Below, piece by piece: positions 32,617-44,385 of a DNA stretch of 64,000 bases. Both the position numbers and the translations under genes were made by a program. The DNA is taken from the NCBI GenBank assembly GCA_040285825.1, contig JAUPSS010000011.1, positions 124,001 through 188,000 on the forward strand, given 5' to 3'. The stretch's first letter is position 1, and each line of letters begins with the position of its first letter. This DNA is from Eukaryota sp. TZLM1-RC (Eukaryota; Metamonada: BaSk clade). The notes under the pieces were generated by a model. The model saw only the letters and a list, made by a program, of their open reading frames with translations. It made no database searches and was not told the DNA's origin.

Positions 32617-33049
32617 TACGTAGGTTTCAGACTAGGCAGTGAGTACTTGTGACAGTGGTTACTACAGGGTTTCAGAAAACCTTCCAGTATTTGTAGGGGT
32701 CACTGTTTGTGCCAGAAGGGATAGTTCTTATTAGATAGTTGTTATTTCAGTCTACTTCAACCAGTAGGCAGCTACTTCGGTAGTATTGATCATTGATCAT
32801 GAAAGTAATGTAGGATGAAGAAACGGTCTTCCATGGAAATTCATTTGGTTTTTGTCAGAGCAGTGTCTTCTTGGAATCTTTTTGTACAACTTGATGAGGG
32901 GACATGTCAGCGATCATTTCTTGAGTAAAGAAATTTTTGTGTAAGAATTTATTGAAAACTAAACAACAATAGTCCATATTTGAATGAGTTATCTTGAGCT
33001 CGCAAGACTGCCACCACAAATCTAGACCAAATGTTTTTCCCAATCAATG

Positions 33050-33965
33050 CAAGAAATTCTGAACCAATCTCTTTTTAATTTACAATTTTGCTGTGAAAAC
33101 TGCAGCAAAGATTGTCAAAGATTTTTGGAAGCCTGTATTCTTATGTTAGACTTGGCTTGGTTATGAAAAAAAAAACCCCTTTTGCAAAACTTTTACAACA
33201 AATGTGTGATAGTACATCTTCTGCTTTAATCACAATCATTCTCCATGTTTATGGCACTCTCATAACTCATTCTGCTTAGATTTTGATTGTGAGACGTCGT
33301 GCCTTTATCTGGCCTGATAATCTACCTCATAATTTAATTTGCAAATGTTCTCGAAAAATTACAATAACTCACTTGTTGAATTACAGACATTCTATTAGCT
33401 TTAGAAGCAGGGTTCATGATGCTGTAAGAGACCAATTATATTCTATGTGCCAGTCTCATGGAATTGAATATTTTTTTTGGAACCTCTGTTGTCAAATCTG
33501 TTTGCTGAAGATGATTTTTATAAGAAAAATAGAGGTAGTGTTATTTTACCTGGATTAGATGGAACGTTGATTTTTGCGGATGTGTCGACTGTTGGCCCTC
33601 GTAATGTCTCAAATGAAAGTTTAGTTAATTCTGAAATTCATAATCCTCTTTCAAATGCAGAAAATTTCAAATTTAAACAAATGCAGTAAACCTTTATCCA
33701 AGTTGTCTACCCGAAAACATGCAAAAAACCACCTGTGTCCATTTGTATTTTCTCTATTTGGTCACTTGCTCCCACCACTTTACGTTTTTGGTGGAATTAA
33801 ACTAATCGTTAAAAGAAGGACCAATGGAAATTGCAGCTTGTATGGGCAAAATAGAATCGTCTTTTCTGTTTTGAAGCGGATGTTGAAGATGTCTTCTAAT
33901 GCTCTGCTTTCTCCTGGATCTCACTATGAGACAGTTTCATTTGGTTGTTTTGTTTTGTGCTAGAT
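33050..33965 (+). mobile_element. LINE 3' fragment
   Basis: The first part (33050-33285) matches 61195-61440 closely (gacttggcttgg, ggaagc-tggtattcttatg). Then come a zinc-knuckle-like region (LICKCSRKITITHLLNYRH), a broken endonuclease core (RGSVILPGLDGTLIFADVST) and the end motifs LCPFVFSLFGHLL and NRIVFSVLKRMLK. Several frameshifts; dead. Confidence 0.7.
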
Positions 33966-35298
33966 GGATTATATATTTATTTACAAATTAGTAAAACAAA
34001 CAATGTATAAGTGAAAGGACTGGAGATGTTTGAGCAATCAGAAACTGAAATTCTGAAATGTAGTCAAAAACTTATGCGAGAAGTGTGTTTTATTGCAAAA
34101 ACAACACTTTTGCAAATTTTGGAAAGGGATTGCGCTGGTACCAATTAACCCATTTAATAACTTGAAGATTTACAACAAGGCTTGAAATCACTGAACTTGG
34201 GGAATTATTCCATAATACTTTTGGGAATGAGAATTGAAGCAATTCATGGTCTCTCCTTCAGTGATCTTAGAGGAATTTTGCCATTCCTTTTCAAGTAGCA
34301 TAAATTTTTTAAAATTCCCCACATATATTTCTGAATTTATAGATTTTCATCTGAATCAAAAATCAAGTACATAGTTGATGCAACCATGAGTGAATTGGTC
34401 AAATACATTAATAAATCATTACAATGTGAACATGTATTTACGGAAACTAAAACGGAATACAATAGGAATCAGCAAGGTTATTTAAAAAAATCTCTTTCAT
34501 CAGTTAGTTGAGAAATGAGACTTGGGAAATATTCGTGCTCTTCATTCATAAGAACTTCTCAGTGGTTTCAACGGTTTTGTTTTTGGGAGATTCACGGATA
34601 GTTTGCGTCATAATATTGGACGTAAATCAAGTAATAAATAAAATAAAATAAAATAAAATACTTAATTTTGGAGCTTTGTGGCTGTTCATGTATTTAGGGA
34701 ATTAACAAACAATGTAATTTGTTAGTAAAATAAAAGAGACGTTTTGAGGAAGAATTGCCATATGCTTTGAGTTTGAGTCGTAATTAGGCATATTAGGGAA
34801 AGCCAGAAACAGCGTATTTTTGTATAAAAATTGTAGAATAGATTTTATTTAAAAGATTAGGTACACTAGTGTATTTGTTGGCACATCAATTAAAAATAGA
34901 ACTGTTCTTGGCGTCAGATTCGATCATCAATACTGGAATTCTGACAGCTAAAAAACCACGTTTGATTTTTATGGTCGAAAAAAACCCAAGCCCTGGTCGG
35001 AACCCTCAAATATCTTGAATTAGGTAGATTAATGTACTACGAAAAAAATTAGTCTAAGGTACACTAATTTTTGCATACTGAAATATCTATCAAGACATTT
35101 ACTCTCGGGTATTTTAATTCTTGTGCTGAGGTTTTTAAAATGGAAAAACAATTAATCTTAGATTAAAAGTAGTGTTGATTGAGTGTAATATACAGCTCTC
35201 CTACAGTTTCTCCGAAAATCGATGCACGAATTGTATTCCCAGACCGACTTTGATATGAAAAAAGAATATCATCAGATAGATACTACATTATCTTGTGT
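33966..35298. other. Intergenic with microsatellite
   Basis: Contains an (aaaat)n tract at about 34633-34660. A possible coding scrap (KIKYIVDATMSELVKYINKS, near 34350-34410) is too short to assign. No gene supported. Confidence 0.4.
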
Positions 35299-36786
35299 TT
35301 ATAGTTCAATATCGTCCACAATGACGGACAACGGCCTACCATGAGCACATGCATAAGGATTAGTACAAAGTGATAGTTGTAACAAAAGACGTTTCATTTG
35401 GTCAATGCTCAGAGCTTCATTGAAAAACACAGAACCCCTACAGCTTCTACTCTCAATTATGGAAAGAACACACCGTGGGATAAAGAAAGTACCTCTTACA
35501 TGTTCAACAGCGGCATCTATCCATGACTCCAATTCAGCAGACATTGTTGTACCAAATACAACAGGAACACTAGTTATACGAGAAGATTTTGGCAGAAACT
35601 TGAATGTCCATCCATACTGTTCCAACAGTTCTTTCCTTTCATCACTGCTGATATTCAAAATACGATGTTCAAGATGAGGACAAAGCGGAAGGTTTACCGA
35701 CAACGCAACTAGACCTTGAACAGTTTCTGTGTCTAGTTCATTTTCTAAGGAAATATTATGTATTTGCTCCAGATGTTCTAATGACAATTCTCTTGGAGTG
35801 GGAGGGCCATTTGTTACATTATGCTTAAAAATGTTGATAAGATGTTCTAATCTGATCCTTTCATGTGCTGCATGTTGATCAATGAAAACCAATTTTTTGT
35901 AATGTTTTAGTAAAATAAGTGAATTGTTCAATTGTCCTACTATTTTTGATTCTTCAATAATGTCTTTCAATTTGGAGCAATATGTCTGTCGCTTAATAAT
36001 ACACTCATTGAGAGGATACGTTATCATTTTAGGCACGGCAAATCTGTTTACTTTTAAAAGAAGCTCGTTCACTAGTGAATTGAGATGATTTTCACTATTA
36101 ATTGAGAGATAAATTGCGACAGTTTGATCTTTATTGTAAATATGTGAAATTAATTTAGTTATTCGTGAAAGTTGTTGAGAATAGGTAGTGGTTAAATGAT
36201 GCTGCAAGACTAAAACGGACTTGAATCTACCTGGATTAGTCATAAAAAAGAAGGAATTGACATCATTATAATCTGGGGTTAAATCAATGACTTCAGTATT
36301 TAATTTGGCTGTTTCTTCACAAGAAGCCATATTGATTAGAGAAAGTAAAAGTAAAACTCGCTTATTCTTACAAGCAGGAAGTATTGAATGGGTTTTGATT
36401 TCACTGACAGTAATGGTGGCAGTCTGGTAATGTAAGCAAATGTCTATGAGTGTGGGAAGTGGAAAGGGAAAACTGAAAGGAAGGACCACGCATGTAGAGA
36501 CTCCACTGGGCAGCAGATTCCCAGGACAACGAGCATGTTTGAAAGAGGATGAAATGGAATGAATAAGAACAGATTGGTGTTGCCTGCAAATATATCTGAA
36601 TGGGGCAGATTGATTCGTTTTGTGGAATGTTGTAACTTCTCTAATGATTAGCTGGGACGGCATGCATTGTGTGTCCACCATTAAGGTGATTTTAGAAGAG
36701 GCAACTTCGATGTCCAGCTTTTTGGGTTGGCTTGAAAATAGTAATTTTACAATGTGAGAGCATAAGCGAGTAGAAGATACTTCCAT
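35299..36786 (-). CDS. MLH3: MutL-homolog, MLH3-like, with unrecognisable ATPase half
   Basis: 495 residues in one exon. The C-terminal half is clear MutL/MLH3: VGQLNNSLILL, then the metal-binding endonuclease motif DQHAAHERIRLE (303-314), SRSCRGSVFFNEALS and CAHGRP near the end (480-485). MLH3 pairs with MLH1 to nick DNA in mismatch repair and meiotic crossing over. The N-terminal 200 residues should hold the GHKL ATPase, yet NSxDA, DNGxG and GFRGEAL cannot be found, and the protein is much shorter than usual MLH3. A weak trace is IVKLLFSSQPKKLDIEVASS. Either ATP binding is lost or the N-terminal domain is extremely diverged. ATG at 36784-36786 is in good frame position. Confidence 0.8.
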   Translation of the reverse strand: MEVSSTRLCSHIVKLLFSSQPKKLDIEVASSKITLMVDTQCMPSQLIIREVTTFHKTNQSAPFRYICRQHQSVLIHSISSSFKHARCPGNLLPSGVSTCVVLPFSFPFPLPTLIDICLHYQTATITVSEIKTHSILPACKNKRVLLLLSLINMASCEETAKLNTEVIDLTPDYNDVNSFFFMTNPGRFKSVLVLQHHLTTTYSQQLSRITKLISHIYNKDQTVAIYLSINSENHLNSLVNELLLKVNRFAVPKMITYPLNECIIKRQTYCSKLKDIIEESKIVGQLNNSLILLKHYKKLVFIDQHAAHERIRLEHLINIFKHNVTNGPPTPRELSLEHLEQIHNISLENELDTETVQGLVALSVNLPLCPHLEHRILNISSDERKELLEQYGWTFKFLPKSSRITSVPVVFGTTMSAELESWIDAAVEHVRGTFFIPRCVLSIIESRSCRGSVFFNEALSIDQMKRLLLQLSLCTNPYACAHGRPLSVIVDDIEL

Positions 36787-37015
36787 TTAGAGCATAGTTA
36801 AGAAATTAGAGAAACGATTTTCAAAATACATGATGTGTATCACACATTGTTTAATTAAATGTTAATTACAAATGAAATTACCACTTGTGGCACTGTCAGC
36901 ACACTTGGTCAGGTGAATGGATTAACATGTATGTATCAAATAAAGAAATCAACAACATTTATGCAAAGAAGTGTAAATTAAAATAAAGAGAAAATTGATT
37001 TGATTGCGTTTGAGA

Positions 37016-37831
37016 TTAAACAACCAAACGTGAACGTACAAGTGTTCTATTTGAACGGGTAACTTTTTGAGAAGCCTTTTTTGAAAGTGCATGATGTTTG
37101 TAAGCATTAAAAAGATTTTCCTTGACCTCGTTATTAGTGGTAATAGAATGAACTTCTAAACAATGTTCCAGAGTGCTAATTGTGGATGGATCGATATACT
37201 TGAAATCCAAATGTTTTAAAATACTTAAAACAAGATCATTGTTGTTAGACCCATCCTCCAAAACCTCAAGTAACATTTGCACAAGCCAATTGTGTGTTTC
37301 GACATTTTTGCTTAAGGACTCTACCAAAATTACTACCGATTCTAGTGGCAAAAGGAAGGGACGAATATCAGGAAACAGTGGGACAAACTGAGACAAAACT
37401 TGCATAAAAGAGGAACAAGAATGTTGTGACCCATCTTGTAATAAACGTATAATTTGCTTGGTATCAGAGACAAAGTCTTTCAGACGTGTTTTCAACAGAT
37501 CCTGTAGTTTACCTACTTGAAAGTAATCGGAAAGAATCCACCATGATAACACAGAAGAGCAGTCGTTAACATGGAGTTCAAAACCATAAAACCACTTCAA
37601 AAAGCTTTCAAATATTTCTGGAGGAATGTGTACTAGGTCTAGTTCAAGAACAGCATTCTGTGTTTCCTTGAAATCACTGCGGCATAATTTGTGGAAGTAC
37701 TCAGAATGTAATGATAGAAGAAAATTATGGACCTTATATGTGACACTACAATGTGAAATAGATAAATCTGGAGTAGGAACAGCATTGGTATCGTTAAACA
37801 GCCCTTGAAGCGAAGCAATAACATGTGACAT
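37016..37831 (-). CDS. BTB/POZ domain protein
   Basis: 271 residues. Residues 22-115 form a BTB fold: SVTYKVHNFLLSLHSEYFHK, then LELDLVHIPPEIFESFLKWF and VLSWWILSDYFQVGKL, which are the classic hydrophobic spacing of A1-A5 helices. The rest is helical without Kelch, ankyrin or MATH repeats. BTB proteins usually dimerise and often bind Cullin-3 as ubiquitin-ligase adaptors; the target is unknown. It ends in a short basic tail (NRTLVRSRLVV). Confidence 0.8.
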   Translation of the reverse strand: MSHVIASLQGLFNDTNAVPTPDLSISHCSVTYKVHNFLLSLHSEYFHKLCRSDFKETQNAVLELDLVHIPPEIFESFLKWFYGFELHVNDCSSVLSWWILSDYFQVGKLQDLLKTRLKDFVSDTKQIIRLLQDGSQHSCSSFMQVLSQFVPLFPDIRPFLLPLESVVILVESLSKNVETHNWLVQMLLEVLEDGSNNNDLVLSILKHLDFKYIDPSTISTLEHCLEVHSITTNNEVKENLFNAYKHHALSKKASQKVTRSNRTLVRSRLVV

Positions 37832-39281
37832 AATGATGCAGAGTACACATATACTAGTGTTGAATTGAAGATATCCTACAAAAATAGGCGTGGTTTATTG
37901 AAGAAACAGCAATAATGCCAATATACAAAAAGCCAAAAACAATGACACTGAGATTAGATGTTGTAAAAACAATGAATAAAGTCAGCGATCTAGGTGGTAG
38001 ATAAACCTGTCATCAAAACACCTCAGCAGTAGCAAAAGTCATTCATCATGAAATATCTTTGAGGATGTGAACATACAAGTGTAAATGTGGTAGGGAAAAT
38101 GACCAAAAAAATTCGTCTTCATAATCCTGAGATATGTTCTTCATACACTCACTGTTTGAGTAAATGTATCCCATCCCAGTGATATGGAACTGAAAATTGG
38201 TGATCTTGTTGGTCAGAATCATCTCGATACATTTCTTCGTGTATACCCGATAAAAACTGATAGGCCTTTTTTTGTTTTCTAAGGAAAAGGTGAAATGATC
38301 TGAGTTTCATTTTCATTAAAACTTAGAAATACTGAACCTTTCACTGTTGAGAAGTGATTGATTGAAACAATGGGTCTTCTACAAAGACTTGATATAATTG
38401 TTTCTTGAAGTCTTCAGCCAATTTTTCAATTATGGTAAAAAGCATTTGTGAACACTAGGGGTGTACAATTGATTCCATAAGTGGACTCAAGTCGTCTTAG
38501 GCTGTAGACTGAGCTGAGTTGACTTCATGTGTTTTTCATCTGAATCGAGTCAAGTATGTCACATAGTTTTATTGTCTGTGATTTTAATTTTGTAAATATA
38601 TTTTATAAAGTTAATTACGAAATGAAGAGAATTTTAAGACATTGATCAAAGTTTCATTTATTTTAAGACCTTTCATGAAAAACTTCGACATAATAAAATA
38701 TCAGTTGACTTTTTGTGCAAGCATAGAGAACGCCTGATGAGGATATGGGAGCTCATCAATAATTTTCTATTTGGCATCAATTAAAAAATTTTAGCTTTCT
38801 GCAGTAAACGGGAACATTCACCTGTATCCACGTTAAGCCAATGTTGTGTCTGGGAACCAATCAATTTGTAACCATGCTGTTGGTTTTATCGAATACTTTT
38901 TCAGCAACATATGGGTTCATAGCCGTGATCTAACCAGTATGAGGTTAAGATTAAGATCTGTACAAGGCAGTTCTTTGTTTATCAAAATAAAATATGCTGA
39001 AAGAGACGCTGAGAAGTTCAATTTTGATCATAGTTTCAATGATCTATTCCAATAATTATGGGGTAGGGGGTGTTAGCATTTTACTTTGAGACAGAATTCC
39101 AAAATTCTCACTAATATTGTGGAACTATTGGAATTGATTGAGCTTATTTTTAATAGAGGTATAAAAAGTTTGTTATTACAAAGTTCTGGAATTCTGAAAT
39201 CTGTAATTTCAAAACTAATAAATTGGAATTTTGGTTCATGAAAAATGGCAAAGGTTCCTTTTTCCTTTTTCTTTTGTTTCA
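37832..39281. other. Intergenic, no gene seen
   Basis: 1.4 kb of AT-rich DNA. The ORF at 38846-39055 shows no domain. The last 60 bp are a pyrimidine-rich leader (ttcctttttccttttt) in front of P0, typical of ribosomal-protein genes. Confidence 0.4.
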
Positions 39282-40117
39282 ATGCCTTCAAAAGAAACCA
39301 AAGATGAGTACATCGCTCGTGCTGAGGAGTTGTTCCTCTCACACTCTAAGATTATGGTTGTTGGTTTAGATAATGTCACTTCTAACCAAGTCCAGAAGAT
39401 CCGTGCTTCCCTCCGCGGAAAGGCTACACTCCTTTGCGGCAAGAATGTATGGAAAAGTCACGTGCCTAATTGTAGACCAGAATCACTGTTGCTCTCAAGC
39501 GTGCTACCAAGCAGAATGATAACCTAGGCAAGCTCGTGCCATATTTATCCGGTAATGTGGCTTTTGTCTTCTGTCAAGGTGATCTTGTTGAAATCCGTGA
39601 TCTCATTGCCAGCAACAAGGTCGAAGCTCCAGCTCGTACCGGTGTCGTTGCCCCCGATGATGTGCACATTCCTGCAGGTCCAACCGGTATGGAACCCACC
39701 CAAACATCTTTCTTGCAAGCTTTGAACATCGCTACTAAGATTTCCAAGGGTCAAATCGATATCATCAATAATGTTCACCTCATCCACCAAGGTGAGAAAG
39801 TCACCGCTTCGCAGGTTGCTCTTCTTCAAAAGCTTAAGATCAAACCTTTCTTCTATGGTATGGAAATCTTCCGAATCCTCGAAGACAGTTCTATGTACAC
39901 CCCTGACGTTCTTGACATCACCAAGGACGATATTCTTGACATGTTCAAGACAGGTATTTCCAATATTGCAGCAGTTTCCCTCCAAGTTGGTCTTCCCAAT
40001 GCTGCCTCTGTTCCACATATGATTATGAATGGTGTCAAGAATCTCCTTTCCATAGCTGTCACTACTGATGTTTCCTTCCCAGGAGCCGAAGAAATTAAAG
40101 CCAAACTTTCTGAATAA
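39282..40117 (+). CDS. RPLP0: 60S acidic ribosomal protein P0 (uL10), tail missing
   Basis: Exons 39282-39446 and 39476-40117 flank a 29-nt intron. Splicing gives LLCGKN-TRITVALKR and 268 residues. The rRNA-binding N-domain (KIMVVGLDNVTSNQVQKIR) and the insert domain (PAGPTGMEPTQTSFLQALNI and HLIHQGEKVTASQVALLQKL) are well conserved. P0 anchors the P1/P2 stalk that recruits elongation factors. The protein stops at GAEEIKAKLSE, just where the helices that bind P1/P2 and the acidic GFGLFD tail should follow. No GFGLFD-like coding is seen in the next several hundred bases. Codons are strongly biased, as expected for a highly expressed gene, which argues against a pseudogene. Confidence 0.93.
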
Positions 40118-40920
40118 TTCTATCGTGCATGATCTTAATTTTTGTGAGTCGAATAAATGCTTTAGAGATGAGTTCACACTGCTTGAAGTGCTGTGCTTTA
40201 ATAAATAGTTTTCCACCATGTGATGTGTGATGATGAACACTGTTGTGTTCACAATCTTGTGTTGTCATCTAACATATTGGTTGTTACATTTATTGAATAT
40301 TGAATCAATGTGACACACAGAAAGTGCTTTCAGTTAGCACATTATTGACACGAGTACAATGACATTGAAGTGTCCCTTAATCTTTTACTAATTTTTCCCA
40401 TGAAGTGTGTGAAGATTCATTATATAAATTATCCAATATATCTCTACAAATTACATTTTATAATCCCTCTGTTTCTCACAATCAAAACAATACCTTGATG
40501 TACAATGAATAACTCGGTATAATTTAAGAAAAATGATTTAGATATTTGCATTCTATATTAATTGATCAGTGGTGTTTAAAGTGAAAAACTATCAAACACA
40601 TTATTTTCATGTAAATAACTGTTTCCAAATACTATACCTATAATCGTAACCTGCCTTCCAATACAAATTTCTTCAAACTAACACAGTAGTGGAAAAAATT
40701 CTACTGTGTTTAGGCTACATAATTTCAGTTGAAACTCCGATTCTCCAAAAAAGAATTGGGAAACAGTGCACAATCTGTTGATGAAAACATGAACGATTCA
40801 GAAAAAGAATTAGTTGAATAGCCTCATTTTAAGTGGGTAAAAGTGAAATATACAATAGAGTGTCAATATTTGTTTATGTCTTACAATATGTAGAACTCAT
40901 GAGTGTAGAAAGGCTTTATT
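40118..40920. other. Intergenic, no gene seen
   Basis: AT-rich 3' region of P0 leading into a LINE relic. No acidic-tail exon for P0 found. Confidence 0.45.
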
Positions 40921-41433
40921 CCTGGAACAAACACATTTCACAACTCAACCAAAAACCTTAACTAAAACTTTCACCTACCAAAACCCCATTAATTGAATGA
41001 CGGGAGATTTTCACTATTCACTTAAAGAGTAACTCGCTTGTTATCAAACTCCGTAATGTTATTCAAAATGAAGTGAATATAACGAGGAAGAGCTTTCAAT
41101 AACGAAAATACGATTATATTCTTCCAAATTAGAAAATCAAACGTACGACAACCTTCTTTAAGTTCTGCAAAATCATCAAATATTGAGACCTTCACATCCA
41201 AGTGTCAAAAATAATGTCAATTGGGACAAATTTGATGTTTCTGCCTCTTGCTCCATTGAGACGTCGAAGAAGGACTTCGTAATGTAATTTTTTGGAAAGA
41301 TCTGCAAATGTGAGTAAATTTTGAATTTCAGAATTGGAAATCCCTTTGCACAATGATACGGTAGTATAATGGATAATTTGTTCAGTTCATTCATACCATG
41401 CACACTGAATATCACCTCGTTTTTGGCTCAAAC

Positions 41434-41574
41434 TGTTGTTGTTACTGATTAACTAACTTGCTAGACAGATGAGGAATTTACATGCTGACGTGGCACTTGT
41501 TCAAGAACAAGTATTTTTATTAATAAACCTCTTTTCTCTCTTTACTTCTTTGGTATTTCTGCCTAACGGCATCA
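41434..41574 (+). repeat. Left LTR of small element
   Basis: 141 bp, TG...CA ends. It contains ataaacctc, which may be a poly(A)-signal region. Followed at once by ataattattgg (41575-41585). Confidence 0.85.
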
Positions 41575-41597
41575 ATAATTATTGGCCCTCATTGCAG

Positions 41598-42282
41598 ATG
41601 ATATCTACACATGTACTACATCCGTCCCTTGCTTCTATGGAAGTGGATGATGTTCTGTTGTTCCTACAACAGTGGAAGGTGTACTCTTCTGTTACACCGA
41701 AAAAGGACCTTGTTCCAGCAAGGTTCCTCGTTGACCTCCTTGTTAGAATCATTGGTTCTCACAAGACCTGGGGTTGATTCATCCGATGAGGTGTTTCTGG
41801 ATCATTTAAGATCCTCCACCTCGTTTTCCTCGTATGAGGAATTCAACTTGGTGATGTCTGAGTTGAAGTTTGATGTCCGTAAGGGCGACGTCCGTGAACG
41901 TATGTCCTGCTACCTGAGACGTTTTCTTCAGGCGAAAAGCAGGGCTTCCGGACTGAAACTGCCTGACTCAGCCTTCATGATCAGATTCGCCAAGGGTATT
42001 CTTCCATTAGGACTGCAGAAATCTCTGATTTCTCGAATTCGGGACGAGGTATTCCCCGATTTTCCTACATTGGTAAATACCGCAGAGGAAGAATTACTTG
42101 ATTGCACGCGAGTAGCTTCCTGGAACAGGTCTTCAAAGACTGTTTCAGAAAATACCGACTCGGTGCGTCAAGCTGGTATGAAATCAATCATCTACGCCAC
42201 GTGCCTCAGTATCTCACAAATCCCCTATCTTCATTATGCTAAATGGTTTACGAAACTGTTGAAAGAAAATGGGAAGAAGTAG
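41598..42282 (+). pseudogene. Gag-like protein with one frameshift
   Basis: The first frame (MISTHVLHPSLASMEVDDVL to HKTWG, stop at 41777) passes to a second frame (VDSSDEVFLDHLRSSTSFSS onwards to 42282) near a gggg run at 41771. The second part has the helical retrotransposon-gag pattern (MSCYLRRFLQAKSRASGLKL, RFAKGILPLGLQKSL). No zinc knuckle seen. The shift could be a mutation or an assembly slip in the G run. Confidence 0.6.
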
Positions 42283-42423
42283 TGTTGTTGTTACTGATTA
42301 ACTAACTTGCTAGACAGATGAGGAATTTACATGATGACGTGGCACTTGTTCAAGAACAAGTATTTCTATGAATAAACCTCTTTTCTCTCTTTACTTCTTT
42401 GGTATTTCTGCCTAACGGCATCA
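42283..42423 (+). repeat. Right LTR of small element
   Basis: 141 bp, nearly identical to 41434-41574, so insertion is fairly recent. Confidence 0.85.
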
Positions 42424-43089
42424 AAACTGAAATTCAATTCATCAAACAGTGGTTCTGAACATGATGTGGTTCTGCATGATGAGCGTATTTTAATAGATCA
42501 TTAATACAATCACGAACAGTATTGTGGCTAATTGATCTTTTTTGAGTGAATTTGCAGCAGGAAATAACGTGATCAAGAGAACCATAAACACCACATTTAC
42601 ATTTCTTTTTTGATAAGCATGGAGAAGGAAGTAGATTAAGTTTAATTCGCATGACTGTCAAAAATTGAATATCGGACAGCATTAATCCAAAACGGCAAGG
42701 AATTTGTGTTATCAAACAAGATGAACTATGTGGAAAAGAATTGACACTACACAAAGAAGACAAAAATAGTTTCAAAGAAAATTCACATGGTTGTTAGCCA
42801 TGCTAATTTGGTTGTTCACTGATTCTGCTTCTAAATAATTATTTATCATTTTCTGTAGTTCAGGAAAAGTTCTTAAAAAGTTAGATATATCTTCAATTTC
42901 AATCGAGGAAAAGTCAACTTTTGCAGAAAATAACGGTTTCCAGAAATCATTTTTTTGTTTTTACATTTTTTTCAACTAGAACATTGTATTTATTGAATTT
43001 GCACACTTGATTAAATTAAATCATAACTAATGGGACGACTATCATTCAACTAGAAACTAAACAACAAGCTTAAAATTTTAAACCTTCAT

Positions 43090-44385
43090 ATCTCAAATCC
43101 GCCAAAAAGAAGTGACTGGAAGTTTTTCCTTCATAAAAACAAACAAGAAATAATAAAGTTGAAAATAATAAGGGGACAACACCTTTAAAAATTGAAAATA
43201 CAATTCTATTCTGCCAACACATATTGTCAAAGATTCTTTCTATACCTTGTTTTCAATTTCAACAAAATCATCCAAGAAAGATAAAGCAAGTGGTCGAAGC
43301 GTGCCATGTAAGGAACGCAAATGGACAAAAGACATAATAATCATGTGTTTCAGCATTCAAGGATAGCAATTTTGCTTTATATTGATCAATTTTAATGTTT
43401 TCGGCAACAGACAGCGGATTCTTGTGTTATGACTGAGCTAACGGTATAAAAGTATTATGACACACATCAGTGGATCTCACATCATCAATTATGGTCGTCC
43501 CTTCAAGACCTTGAAGCATTAATCACCACTATTTCGACCAAAAGAATTTAAAGTATCCTCATCAACCAAACGAGAGAGTAATGGTTCTAAATCAAAAACA
43601 ATTCTGTGTGACTTTGGCATACAGTAGAGTTGATCCCTAACTGCATCATGGATTTTTGATCGGAAAGTAATAAGATGTTTACAATTAAAAAGATCATTTG
43701 GAGAAATTTTCAATCCACATCTACAAATCAAATTATGGGGCACGTTATCAGGCAAAATTAAACATCGAAGGCGCATTGTATTGATGGTATTTCCTGTACA
43801 TTATCGGCAAAAGCATTTACTCCAAATGTCAGGGGTAAGCAATCAAGCCCATTTTCAAGGTCTGTTAAATAATTATAACTTGTAGAATTCCGTAAATTGA
43901 CATCATGTGGAAAACGGTTGCAAAAAGTCAAAAACAAATTTTTTTCCTCTACTAAGGAAAGTTGCTCGCCAGACAATAGACGATTTAGTGAAGTTAATTC
44001 CACCAAAAAAAGATGATGAAAACACATTACTTCGAATTAGTTCAGGATTGACATCAATCAAAGATGAAAGCATCCATCCAGAAATCATTGGAGCTTTTTT
44101 CCAAGAAGGTACGTAAACATTTCATCGCAACTGAAGAAGAGTTATACGCTAAATGAATCCATTGATGAGGAAACGATAAAGCAAGTTCATAAAGGAAATC
44201 CTTGATTCCACCTATAAACGCAGCATTTGATAAAATAGATGAACGTTTTAGGCCAATACCGTCATGCTTGTGAGATCTAAAAGCATGAAAGGAAGTATCA
44301 TCAATATTATTGCTGTTCAGTAATGAACCCACAAATTGAGTTCTTTTAGTCAAATACCGTTTGACATAGTGATTATTCAAAGTTG
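43090..44385 (-). mobile_element. LINE 3' fragment, inverted copy of 55.0-56.2 kb
   Basis: Reads on the minus strand HKHDGIGLKRSSILSNAAFI (post-reverse-transcriptase region), LILPDNVPHNLICRCGLKIS, HDAVRDQLYC and the C-terminal motifs. The same peptides occur on the plus strand at 55018-56225 with near identity. The zinc knuckle here has Asp where His is expected (PNDLFNC). Frameshifts break it. Confidence 0.75.

Larger units (their letters stand above)
41434..42423 (+). mobile_element. Small LTR retroelement with gag only
   Basis: Two 141-bp direct repeats (41434-41574 and 42283-42423), each starting TGTTGTTG and ending GCATCA, differ at only a few positions. They flank about 700 bp coding a gag-like protein and nothing else. 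The flanks are aaac on both sides, a 4-bp target duplication, confirmed by the unfilled site in the related LINE at about 58280. No reverse transcriptase, so it must move by borrowed proteins. Confidence 0.85.
40921..42970 (-). mobile_element. LINE relic interrupted by an LTR element
   Basis: Minus-strand LINE sequence homologous to 58085-58770 and to 56280-56640. Pieces include the zinc knuckle CKCGVYGSLDHVISC with KRSISHNTVRDCINDLLK (42434-42775) and a broken endonuclease/C-terminal part (40921-41433). The 990-bp LTR element at 41434-42423 sits inside it. The uninterrupted homolog near 58280 reads straight through the junction. Confidence 0.75.

Noticed and set aside
38846-39055. 69-codon ORF upstream of P0
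   Set aside because: No domain, not conserved with any repeat in the window.
39231-39281. N-terminal extension of P0 from a TTG
   Set aside because: The conserved P0 start is the ATG at 39282; the extension is a pyrimidine-rich leader.
39545-40252. 235-codon minus-strand ORF opposite P0
   Set aside because: Shadow of the strongly biased P0 coding sequence, with no recognisable domain.
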